A stretch of DNA of 5,777 bases from Minisyncoccota bacterium (GTDB lineage: Bacteria > Patescibacteriota > Minisyncoccia > SW-4-49-11). The DNA lies in NCBI GenBank assembly GCA_018609785.1, contig JAHEOE010000017.1, forward strand, positions 1-5,777, written 5' to 3'. A program made the translations under genes and the position numbers. Of the stretch, positions 1 through 5,709 are shown piece after piece; the first letter of the stretch is position 1; the number at the start of each line of letters is the position of its first letter. A model generated the notes under the pieces. That model was not told where the DNA came from. It saw nothing but the letters and a program-made list of their open reading frames with translations, and searched no databases.

Positions 1-1
1 A

Positions 2-523
2 GGTACTCAGAGCGGAATGCTCTCGGAAAAATACGGGTTTGAAGTCTTCTCATCCGGTGATAAGTTCCGAGAGATGGCCAGTCGAGATACATTCCTCGGG
101 CACAAAATCAGCAATATCGTCAATCACGGCGGACTGATGCCCTACTGGTTTGCAGGATTTATTTTTCAGGACAAAGTCATTAACAATCTGGACCCCGAAC
201 AGTCCATTATTTTTGACGGAGCCGCGCGCAAACGACCGGAAGCGGAGTTGGTGGACGATGTTCTTCAGTGGTTCGAACGGGATTATCGCGCGGTGTACAT
301 TGATATCTCCGATGAAGAAGCGAAAGAGCGACTGACGGAGCGGAGCGAGACGTCCAATCGGGCGGATGATGAGAATATTCAGACGCGGCTTGATGCGTAC
401 CACGAAGAGGTGATTCCCGCCATCAACTTTTTTGAGGAACAGGGAACCTTGATTCGCATTAACGGAGAACAAACGGAAGAGGAGGTGTTTGCCGAAATCG
501 AAGAGAAATTGGAAACGAAGTAA
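2..523 (+). CDS. adk: Adenylate kinase-family nucleoside monophosphate kinase, 5' partial
   Basis: Adenylate kinases interconvert ATP + AMP and 2 ADP in the cytoplasm. The reading frame is open to the left edge and begins with GTQSG, the tail of the P-loop GxPGxGKGTQ, so the true start lies upstream and the ATG at 17 is internal. Visible family features are SSGD followed two residues later by Arg (the STGDxxR NMP-binding motif), DGAAR in place of the usual DGFPR, and NRADD with the downstream RLDAYHEEVIPAI helix typical of the family C-terminus. The lid between RLTER and NRADD is short, without a zinc-finger insert. The residue matching the adenine-contacting Gln of E. coli Adk (Gln92) is Glu here, and the segment after the NMP-binding motif (GGLMPYWFAGF) is unlike textbook Adk. 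The fold is clear; strict AMP specificity is not. It ends 2 bp before map, the usual secY-adk-map neighbour. Confidence 0.85.
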   Translation, partial: GTQSGMLSEKYGFEVFSSGDKFREMASRDTFLGHKISNIVNHGGLMPYWFAGFIFQDKVINNLDPEQSIIFDGAARKRPEAELVDDVLQWFERDYRAVYIDISDEEAKERLTERSETSNRADDENIQTRLDAYHEEVIPAINFFEEQGTLIRINGEQTEEEVFAEIEEKLETK

Positions 524-525
524 TC

Positions 526-1281
526 ATGGCGGGACAGACCAAGCCCAAGAACAAACAGGAGCGGCGAGCCATGAAGACCGGCGGTCGGATTCTCGGAGAA
601 ATACTCGCCAAAGTTGAGGAAGAGTTGGCTCCCGGCATGACCACCGCGGACCTGAATCGGTTCGTCAAGGAGCAGATGGAAGCCTATAACGTCGATCCGG
701 CCTTTTTGGGATATTTCGGCTTCCCGGGACATGCCTGTATGTCGGTAAATGAGGAGTTGATTCATGGTATTCCCGGTAACACCGAACTGAAGGAGGGTGA
801 TCTGTTTAGTATCGACTGCGGGGTGATGTATGAAGAAATGGCGCTTGATAGCGCGCGAACCTTTCCGGTGGGCATCGTGTCCGAAGGGGCGTCCAATCTG
901 ATAGAGGTAACCAATCGGTCTTTGGAGGTCGGTCTCGACGTGATTCGGGCCGGGGTGAGCATTGGAGACTATGGTGCGGCCGTGGACGAGTATGTGAGTG
1001 AACGTGGCTATGGCGTAGTCAAAGACTATTGCGGACACGGTATCGGCAAATCCGTGCACGAGTCACCGAATATCCCCAACTATGGCGAACGGGGGAAAGG
1101 GGCTACACTCGAAGAACACATGACCGTAGCCTTGGAGCCGATGGTAACTATGGGAGATGAAGAGGTTCGTGTGAAGGATGATGATTGGACCGTAACAACT
1201 GTGGATGGTTCGCTTTCCGCGCATGTGGAACATACGGTGCTTATTACCAAGAAAGGGGTAGAAATTTTAACCAACGTATAA
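526..1281 (+). CDS. map: Type I methionine aminopeptidase
   Basis: This cytosolic metalloenzyme removes the initiator methionine from new proteins after deformylation. The 251-residue product has the usual bacterial type I length and no N-terminal extension. All metal ligands and catalytic residues are visible: His80 (IHGIPG), Asp97 and Asp108 (SIDCGV and ALDSAR, eleven residues apart as expected), His171 (GHGIG), His178 (VHESP), Glu204 (ALEPMV) and Glu235 (HVEHT). Their spacing matches the E. coli enzyme almost residue for residue. The ATG is chosen because it lies 2 bp after the adk stop (TAATCATG) and gives a family-length N-terminus. There is no clear Shine-Dalgarno sequence, so translation is probably coupled to adk. 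adk-map is a widely conserved pair in ribosomal-protein operons. Identification is secure. Confidence 0.97.
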   Translation: MAGQTKPKNKQERRAMKTGGRILGEILAKVEEELAPGMTTADLNRFVKEQMEAYNVDPAFLGYFGFPGHACMSVNEELIHGIPGNTELKEGDLFSIDCGVMYEEMALDSARTFPVGIVSEGASNLIEVTNRSLEVGLDVIRAGVSIGDYGAAVDEYVSERGYGVVKDYCGHGIGKSVHESPNIPNYGERGKGATLEEHMTVALEPMVTMGDEEVRVKDDDWTVTTVDGSLSAHVEHTVLITKKGVEILTNV

Positions 1282-1284
1282 TCT

Positions 1285-2817
1285 ATGGCAACTGAAGAAT
1301 ATCTGTCCAATTTGGAAAACGAGCGACAAACGCGACTGGAAAAAGCCCAAGCATTGCGGGAACGCGGTTTGACAGTTTATACGGCAAAGGCCGAACGAGA
1401 TATGACGCTCGGGGACATTGCCTCTCAGTTGGAAGCACTGGGCGAGGATAGTGAATATGTTGGTAAGCAGGTTACATTGACCGGTCGTGTGAAGTCTCTT
1501 CGCTTGAGCGGGAAGATCGGATTTGCTCCGTTGGAAGACGAGAGTAACGCCGCCGGATTTCAGGTGATTTTCAAAAAAGATATGTTGCCTGAGGAAGGCG
1601 AGGGAGAAACCCTTTCGTTTGCCGATTTTAAATCGTACGTTGATACCGGTGATTATCTGCAAGTCACCGGTGAGATTGGCTTTTCCAAACGCGGGGAGGC
1701 GAGTCTGTTTGTTACCGAATTTACGATTTTGACCAAAGCCTTGCGCGCTTTGCCCGAAGAACTGGAAGATCCGGAACAACGGTACCGGCACCGGTATATC
1801 GAATTTAAACTGCACCCGGAAACGCGAGATATGTTCCGACGAAAGGCGTTCTTCTGGGAATCCGCCCGTCGGTTTATGTTGGAGAACGGCTTTTTGGAGG
1901 TTCAGGCGCCCACGCTGGAGCACACCACCGGAGGAGCGGAAGCAACCCCGTTTTCCACTCACCACGAAGCGCTTGACGAGCACTTTTATCTGCGGATCAG
2001 TTCGGAGCTGTATTTGAAGCGGTATATCGTCGGCGGGTTTGAGAAAGTGTTCGATATCGATAAGAATTTCCGCAACGAAGGGATTGATGCCGAACATCTC
2101 CAAGAATACACTCAATTGGAATTTTATTGGTGCTATGCCTCGCATGACGAACTGCTTGATATGGGGGAGGAGCTTATCAAACACATGATTGAGAGCACTT
2201 ACGGCACGTTGGAACTGACGTACGAAGGAAATCGTATCGTGGATTGGTCTCAAAACTGGCCGCGTATATCCTATACGGATTTTCTGAAGCAGTACGGCGG
2301 AATTGATATCACACAATACACTTCGTATGAGGAATTGAAACAGTTGGCGGACGGATATGGCATTGATACGACCGGCTATCCGAATTACGGACGACTGCTG
2401 GATGCGTTATATAAGAAATTGGCGCGTCCGCACTGTATTGAGCCGGTTTGGCTCACCGATCACCCGGTGGAAATATCGCCGTTGGCCAAGCGCAATCCGG
2501 AGGACCCTACAAAGACCCTTCGCTCGCAGTTGATTGCGTACGGCAGTGAATTGACGAACGGCTTCAGCGAGCTTAATGATCCGGTGGAGCAACTGCAACG
2601 CTTTAAAGAGCAACAGGCCTTGCGAGACGAGGGAGATGAGGAAGCAATGATGCTTGACTATGATTTTGTACGCGCGTTGGAGTACGGCATGCCACCGACC
2701 GTCGGGTTCGGCTTTTCCGAACGCCTCTTCAGCATGTTGGAACGCAAGTCCATCCGAGAAACAGCTCCCTTCCCGATGATGAAACGGAAAAAAGAAGACT
2801 TTACCGAACCGGTATGA
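1285..2817 (+). CDS. lysS: Lysyl-tRNA synthetase, class II
   Basis: The enzyme attaches lysine to tRNA-Lys using ATP. The 510-residue protein has an N-terminal OB-fold anticodon-binding domain (about 60-150: VTLTGRVKSLR onward) and a class II catalytic core (about 165-500). Motif 1 is around 203-210 (GFLEVQAP). Motif 2 runs about 256-285 and contains FRNEGID and QLEFYWCYA. The lysine pocket residues are all present: Glu241 (ELYLKR), Arg263, Glu279, Tyr281, and Asn425, Phe427 and Glu429 in NGFSELND, each one position off E. coli numbering. Motif 3 is unusual: FGFSERL replaces the common GIGIDRL, apparently one residue shorter with Asp changed to Glu; the ATP-binding Arg480 is kept. The start lies 3 bp after the map stop, with no Shine-Dalgarno sequence. 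The stop overlaps the next start as ATGA. The assignment is secure; whether the motif 3 variant is lineage-typical is not known to me. Confidence 0.96.
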   Translation: MATEEYLSNLENERQTRLEKAQALRERGLTVYTAKAERDMTLGDIASQLEALGEDSEYVGKQVTLTGRVKSLRLSGKIGFAPLEDESNAAGFQVIFKKDMLPEEGEGETLSFADFKSYVDTGDYLQVTGEIGFSKRGEASLFVTEFTILTKALRALPEELEDPEQRYRHRYIEFKLHPETRDMFRRKAFFWESARRFMLENGFLEVQAPTLEHTTGGAEATPFSTHHEALDEHFYLRISSELYLKRYIVGGFEKVFDIDKNFRNEGIDAEHLQEYTQLEFYWCYASHDELLDMGEELIKHMIESTYGTLELTYEGNRIVDWSQNWPRISYTDFLKQYGGIDITQYTSYEELKQLADGYGIDTTGYPNYGRLLDALYKKLARPHCIEPVWLTDHPVEISPLAKRNPEDPTKTLRSQLIAYGSELTNGFSELNDPVEQLQRFKEQQALRDEGDEEAMMLDYDFVRALEYGMPPTVGFGFSERLFSMLERKSIRETAPFPMMKRKKEDFTEPV

Positions 2818-3923
2818 GGTATGCCTTCGTCCATGAGTATCTGAATCGGATCGGCGGTGCGGAACGTGTTCTTAAGCAAATGACTGATGAGATTTCCGAA
2901 GCCCCCATTTATACGTTACTCTACGAACCGGACGTTATCGGGAATTACATTGCCTCGGAACGTATCCAAGAATCGTTTTTCAAACAGTTTCCGGCATCCT
3001 TGCGGAACAACCCCAAAGTGCTTAGTCCTTTGTGTCCGACGGCGGTGGAGACTATGAATCTTTCGGATTATGATGTGGTTATCTCCAGTTCCAATTCCTT
3101 TGCCAAGGGGATTATTACTAAATCGGACACTATTCATATTAGTTACTGTCACGCCCCCATGCTCTTTGCCTGGGAAGCTTCGCATTCGTATGTGCGTCAG
3201 CAAAGGAAAGGGAAACTTATGAACACCGGTATTGGCGTTCTTTTGCATTATTTGCGGCAATGGGATCGGCAAGCGTCCGAACGGGTGGATTACTTCATTG
3301 CCAATTCCGAAACCACCAAACAACGCATTCAGAAGTATTACCGACGTAATGCCGAAGTTATTTACCCGCCGGTGGATGTGGATCGATTTACGCCGAGACA
3401 GGGAGGAGAAGAGTACTTTTTGATTGCTTCTCAATTAACACCGTATAAAAACATCGATCTTGCGATCCGGACATTTAACAACTTCAATATTCCGTTGGTT
3501 ATTCTCGGAGATGGCCCCGATCGCAAACGTTTGGAAAAACTTGCCGGACCTCATATTTCGTTTTATGGGTTTGTCTCCGAAGAAGAAAAACGTCGTTGGT
3601 ACGAAGATGCGCGCGGATTTATTTTCCCCGGGAGTGACGACTTTGGTATCGCGCCCGTCGAGGCCATGGCCGCGGGAACGCCTGTGTTAGCGTTGCGTGC
3701 CGGAGGTGTGACCGAAACAGTGAAGGAAGGTATTACGGGAGAATTTTTCGAAGTTTCGGAAGAAGGATTGTTAGGGGATGGAGTAAGACGTATGATTGAG
3801 AACGAACGTCAATATGACCCCGCCGTTCTTCATGAACATGCTCGACAGTTTCGCCCCGAACGGTTCGTGGAAGAGTTCCAAACTTATCTGCAGAAAATTG
3901 AAGAAAGCAAATCCGAGCGTTAA
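2814..3923 (+). CDS. GT4-family glycosyltransferase (WbaZ/mannosyltransferase-like)
   Basis: This is a predicted cytoplasmic or membrane-associated enzyme that moves a sugar from a nucleotide-sugar donor to a glycan or lipid acceptor, probably for surface polysaccharide. The 369-residue protein has the GT-B two-domain layout. The N-terminal acceptor domain has GGAERV (14-19), YDVVISSS (86-93) and CHAPMLFAW (112-120). The C-terminal donor domain has SQLTPYKNID (206-215), ILGDGPDR (230-237), and DDFGIAPVEAMAAGTPV (275-291) around the catalytic/donor region. The first acid of the GT4 EX7E motif is Asp275 instead of Glu; the second, Glu283, is present. No transmembrane segment is obvious. The ATG overlaps the lysS stop by 4 bp, pointing to translational coupling and giving the natural start. 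Family membership is firm. Mannose or another sugar as donor, and the acceptor, cannot be read from the sequence. Confidence 0.88.
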   Translation: MRYAFVHEYLNRIGGAERVLKQMTDEISEAPIYTLLYEPDVIGNYIASERIQESFFKQFPASLRNNPKVLSPLCPTAVETMNLSDYDVVISSSNSFAKGIITKSDTIHISYCHAPMLFAWEASHSYVRQQRKGKLMNTGIGVLLHYLRQWDRQASERVDYFIANSETTKQRIQKYYRRNAEVIYPPVDVDRFTPRQGGEEYFLIASQLTPYKNIDLAIRTFNNFNIPLVILGDGPDRKRLEKLAGPHISFYGFVSEEEKRRWYEDARGFIFPGSDDFGIAPVEAMAAGTPVLALRAGGVTETVKEGITGEFFEVSEEGLLGDGVRRMIENERQYDPAVLHEHARQFRPERFVEEFQTYLQKIEESKSER

Positions 3924-3969
3924 GTGAATAAGTGCGGATAATATGTTTCTTTCGGGAATAATTATACGA

Positions 3970-4008
3970 TAGCGGATACGGTTGATATACAGTAGCGGGT
4001 ATGGTTGA
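3970..4008 (+). repeat. Diverged 16-bp direct repeat pair
   Basis: Two copies, 3970-3985 (TAGCGGATACGGTTGA) and 3993-4008 (TAGCGGGTATGGTTGA), match at 14 of 16 positions with a 23-bp offset. A third partial copy of the GCGGATA core lies at 3934-3940, just after the glycosyltransferase stop. Both differences are transitions. No gene overlaps this stretch. The function is unknown; it may be a decayed tandem duplication or a binding-site cluster. Confidence 0.6.
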
Positions 4009-4024
4009 GAATACGAACTAAGAG

Positions 4025-4094
4025 TTAGTATTTAGAATATAGAATTTGGAATCTATGAAAGAGAAGCCAGAAGTGAGAAGCCGGAAGCCGGGAA
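4025..4094 (+). repeat. Degenerate heptanucleotide tandem array
   Basis: Read in consecutive 7-base units from 4025, the sequence keeps a core of (A/G)GAA at a fixed place in most units, for example TTAGAAT at 4032, ATAGAAT at 4039, TTGGAAT at 4046, AGAGAAG at 4060, CCAGAAG at 4067, TGAGAAG at 4074 and CCGGAAG at 4081. The 3' half is richer in GC (AGAAGCC-like) and the 5' half in AT (TAGAAT-like), as if two variants of one heptamer expanded side by side. The unit at 4053 fits poorly. It lies in the non-coding gap between the glycosyltransferase gene and tRNA-Trp. It may be a slippage-prone array similar in style to known bacterial heptameric repeats. Confidence 0.6.
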
Positions 4095-4112
4095 TATCTG
4101 GATATACTGAGG

Positions 4113-4126
4113 TGTCCGTAAGGACG
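4113..4126 (+). other. Small GTAA-loop stem-loop with purine-rich flanks
   Basis: GTCC (4114-4117) and GGAC (4122-4125) pair around a GTAA loop of the GNRA type, with an extra T-G wobble at 4113/4126. The flanks are purine-rich and similar to each other (GAGG before, GGAGGAG after). There is no T-run after the stem, so it is not an intrinsic terminator. Its compact form and surroundings recall REP-like palindromes used by IS200-type transposases, but this is only a resemblance. Confidence 0.4.
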
Positions 4127-4191
4127 GAGGAGTTACCCTTACTTTTGAGATGTGTTCTAATCTACTGCTACCTTCCGTAATATCAATTTGG

Positions 4192-4221
4192 TTGAATCTT
4201 TATGTATACATGTGGTATACT
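4192..4221 (+). promoter_or_regulatory. Sigma70-type promoter for tRNA-Trp, extended -10
   Basis: The -35 is TTGAAT at 4192-4197 and the -10 is TATACT at 4216-4221, separated by 18 bp. TGG directly before the -10 supplies an extended -10 (TGn). Transcription would start near 4228, a few bases before the tRNA 5' end at 4236. The spacer contains a perfect 10-bp palindrome, ATGTATACAT (4202-4211). Transcripts could run on into the gene starting at 4377, since no terminator follows the tRNA. Confidence 0.7.
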
Positions 4222-4235
4222 ACCGTCTGAAATGA

Positions 4236-4308
4236 AGGCCCATAGTTAAATTGGCTATAACGGCGGTCTCCAAAACCGCTATTGGGGGTTCGAGTCCCTC
4301 TGGGCCTG
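4236..4308 (+). tRNA. tRNA-Trp (anticodon CCA)
   Basis: The cloverleaf is complete. The acceptor stem pairs AGGCCCA (4236-4242) with TGGGCCT (4301-4307). The D stem is GTTA/TAAC. The anticodon stem is GCGGT/ACCGC with loop CTCCAAA, placing anticodon CCA at 4270-4272, which reads UGG. The T stem has five pairs (one G-T) around the loop TTCGAGT. The discriminator is G4308, normal for bacterial tRNA-Trp. The 3' CCA is not encoded (GCATG follows), so a CCA-adding enzyme is needed. A CCA rather than UCA anticodon agrees with UGA being a stop codon, as lysS uses it. Confidence 0.96.
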
Positions 4309-4376
4309 CATGTATGAAAGCCATGAACTATCTATTTCTTTTTCTGTTTTAAGAAATATGGTATTTTAAAGAAAAG

Positions 4377-5462
4377 ATGACTCACAAAAAAATGAAACCA
4401 AACCTGTCTTCTATCTTTCTTTGGAGCTTGAGCCTTGTTTTCATTGGAGTACTAATACTTAGCGGTACTGCATTCGCTCAGTCTGAGATTTCTTATTCGA
4501 CAGATCAAACATCGTATTTGCTTGCTCAAAATGAAAATAATGAGGAAGAGAATGGAAACGAAAATGAAGAAGACAATGGGAATGAAAGTGATAACGAGGA
4601 AGAAGAAGAGAATGAAAATACGGAGAGCGGAGATTCCAGTTCCGGCGGAGGAGCGCAGTACTGTTCTTATACCGCCTTTCCCGGAGCGGGGCAGGTGTGT
4701 GACCTCTGTAGCCTGGGTCAGGCGCTTTGGGGCCTGATGTTTATCATTCTTTTCTTGGGAGTGCTGGGCTCGTTTGTATATGCCGGGTATCTATATTTGA
4801 CTTCCGCGGCTAATGCCGGTTCGGTAAACCAAGCCAACACGATTATGACCAACGCGGTAATCGGATTGGTCATCGGACTTTCCTCGTATATTATCTTGCA
4901 GACGTTGAATCCGAATTTATTGAGCGGCAATTGCGGACTAAACCCGGCACCATCCACATCTGTCGATGAAGGAAGTAGATCTCGAGGTGGGGGAGACTAT
5001 GATGGTTCCTTAGATCCTATTGAAGAATGTGAGGCTTCCAATACTGACACAACAGACCCCGCAGAATGTTTATTAAGCCTTGCGGAAGACGGTGAAATAG
5101 AACTTTCTCCGGGAGCGCGTCAAAATATTGCAAATTCCACAGGGGGAAGTGGTGGTGTTATAGACTCCAATGTTCTTCACGCTATGGTACGAATTGTTCA
5201 AGATGCCGGATTTTCATACAGAGCCGGCTCTATGAAAAGATCCGGTCCGGCTGGTGAGTCTTATCATAATGTAGGACGAGCCGTAGACTTTACTCATGCT
5301 AATGGTGAATGGATTCACCCAACCAATCAAGCCGGACAACAGGAAGGAGCAAGCATAAGAGAAGCTTGTGTTGGGTCTGGAGCTGTAGAAACATTTGGAC
5401 CTGACAAATCGGTAAAACCGGGACAGGATGACCATAATGACCACACCCATTGTGCGTTTTAA
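4377..5462 (+). CDS. Secreted VirB2/TrbC-like pilin fused to an M15-type zinc peptidase domain
   Basis: Residues 1-34 are a signal peptide (hydrophobic core, TAFA before the likely cut). Residues 51-85 are a low-complexity Asn/Glu tract. Cys96, Cys108, Cys111 and Cys186 flank a pilin-like core with two hydrophobic helices (about 116-141 and 158-177), as in VirB2/TrbC type IV secretion pilins. A Ser/Asp/Gly-rich linker follows. The C-terminus (about 229-361) resembles M15-type D,D- or L,D-peptidases: SYHNVGRAVDF gives ligands His297 and Asp304 seven residues apart, and DHTH near the end gives catalytic Asp355 and ligand His358. In VirB2 topology both ends face outside, placing the peptidase at the cell wall. 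The likely role, inferred, is local peptidoglycan cutting for a pilus, secretion or attachment machine. The start has only a weak purine-rich site (AAAGAAAAG); Met6 is an alternative. No other secretion gene is visible. Domain calls are by eye. Confidence 0.75.
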   Translation: MTHKKMKPNLSSIFLWSLSLVFIGVLILSGTAFAQSEISYSTDQTSYLLAQNENNEEENGNENEEDNGNESDNEEEEENENTESGDSSSGGGAQYCSYTAFPGAGQVCDLCSLGQALWGLMFIILFLGVLGSFVYAGYLYLTSAANAGSVNQANTIMTNAVIGLVIGLSSYIILQTLNPNLLSGNCGLNPAPSTSVDEGSRSRGGGDYDGSLDPIEECEASNTDTTDPAECLLSLAEDGEIELSPGARQNIANSTGGSGGVIDSNVLHAMVRIVQDAGFSYRAGSMKRSGPAGESYHNVGRAVDFTHANGEWIHPTNQAGQQEGASIREACVGSGAVETFGPDKSVKPGQDDHNDHTHCAF

Positions 5463-5487
5463 CCAGTTTCTTTTATACGTTGTATCC

Positions 5488-5514
5488 TTGATGGATCATC
5501 TAAAGTATGATAAT
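5488..5514 (+). promoter_or_regulatory. Possible promoter for tRNA-Gly
   Basis: TTGATG at 5488-5493 and GATAAT at 5509-5514 are 15 bp apart, a short spacing. TATGAT at 5506-5511 is an alternative -10. A start near 5521 would sit about a dozen bases before the tRNA. The match is modest, and read-through from upstream remains possible. Confidence 0.4.
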
Positions 5515-5532
5515 TTGAGAGATAGTTGAATT

Positions 5533-5605
5533 GCGGGTATCGTATAATGGCTTATTACCCCGGCCTTCCAAGCCGGTGATAGGGGTTCGAATCCCCTTAC
5601 CCGCT
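5533..5605 (+). tRNA. tRNA-Gly (anticodon UCC)
   Basis: The acceptor stem pairs GCGGGTA (5533-5539) with TACCCGC (5598-5604). The D stem has only three clean pairs (GTA/TAC). The anticodon stem CCGGC/GCCGG carries loop CTTCCAA, giving anticodon TCC at 5567-5569, which reads GGA and probably other GGN codons. The T stem AGGGG/CCCCT closes the loop TTCGAAT. The discriminator is T5605, typical for bacterial tRNA-Gly. The 3' CCA is not encoded. The anticodon is UCC, not the UCA that reads UGA as glycine in Gracilibacteria and Absconditabacteria, so those lineages are not suggested. Confidence 0.96.
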
Positions 5606-5613
5606 CATTGTAA

Positions 5614-5667
5614 AAGCCGTCTCAAAATTCTTTCATTTTCTAGAAACCATCTCAAAAATATTCTTTC
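5614..5667 (+). repeat. Imperfect direct repeat, 30-bp offset
   Basis: AAGCCGTCTCAAAA followed by TTCTTTC (5614-5634) recurs as AAACCATCTCAAAA, a 3-base insertion, and TTCTTTC (5644-5667). There are two G-to-A differences besides the insertion. It lies between tRNA-Gly and the inverted repeat. No stem or T-run makes it a terminator, and its role is unknown. Confidence 0.5.
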
Positions 5668-5677
5668 GGACTATCTA

Positions 5678-5709
5678 TCATACGCATATAAAGGCGACAG
5701 AGCGTATGA
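5678..5709 (+). other. Upstream alternative hairpin (8-bp stem)
   Basis: TCATACGC (5678-5685) is perfectly complementary to GCGTATGA (5702-5709), with a 16-base loop. The right arm of this stem overlaps the left arm of the larger inverted repeat at 5691-5771, so the two structures cannot form together in one RNA. Confidence 0.5.

Noticed and set aside
379..1059. 226-codon open frame on the minus strand
   Set aside because: It lies opposite the end of adk and most of map, both firmly identified on the plus strand.
1267..2316. 349-codon open frame on the minus strand
   Set aside because: It lies opposite lysS, whose full set of catalytic motifs is on the plus strand; the minus-strand translation shows no recognisable domain.
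3970..4094. CRISPR array
   Set aside because: Repeats are short, diverged and adjacent, without uniform spacers; no cas gene is present.
4055..4180. 41-codon frame in the gap, starting within the heptamer array
   Set aside because: It has no ribosome binding site and no recognisable features, and it runs through repeats and a hairpin.
4331..4356. T-rich run after tRNA-Trp as an intrinsic terminator
   Set aside because: Only a weak AT-only pairing (TTTCTT with AAGAAA) is possible, with no GC stem before the T-run.
4522..4737. Lys/Met-rich open frame on the plus strand
   Set aside because: It is an alternative frame of the purine-rich acidic tract and pilin start of the gene at 4377-5462.
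4377..5462. Recent chimera shown by composition between pilin and peptidase parts
   Set aside because: Hand counts give about 50% GC in 4681-4920 and about 46% in 5041-5400, too close to argue for separate recent origins; only the acidic N-terminal part is clearly lower, about 35%.
5533..5605. Recoded UGA-glycine genome
   Set aside because: The anticodon is UCC, tRNA-Trp has CCA, and lysS ends properly at TGA.
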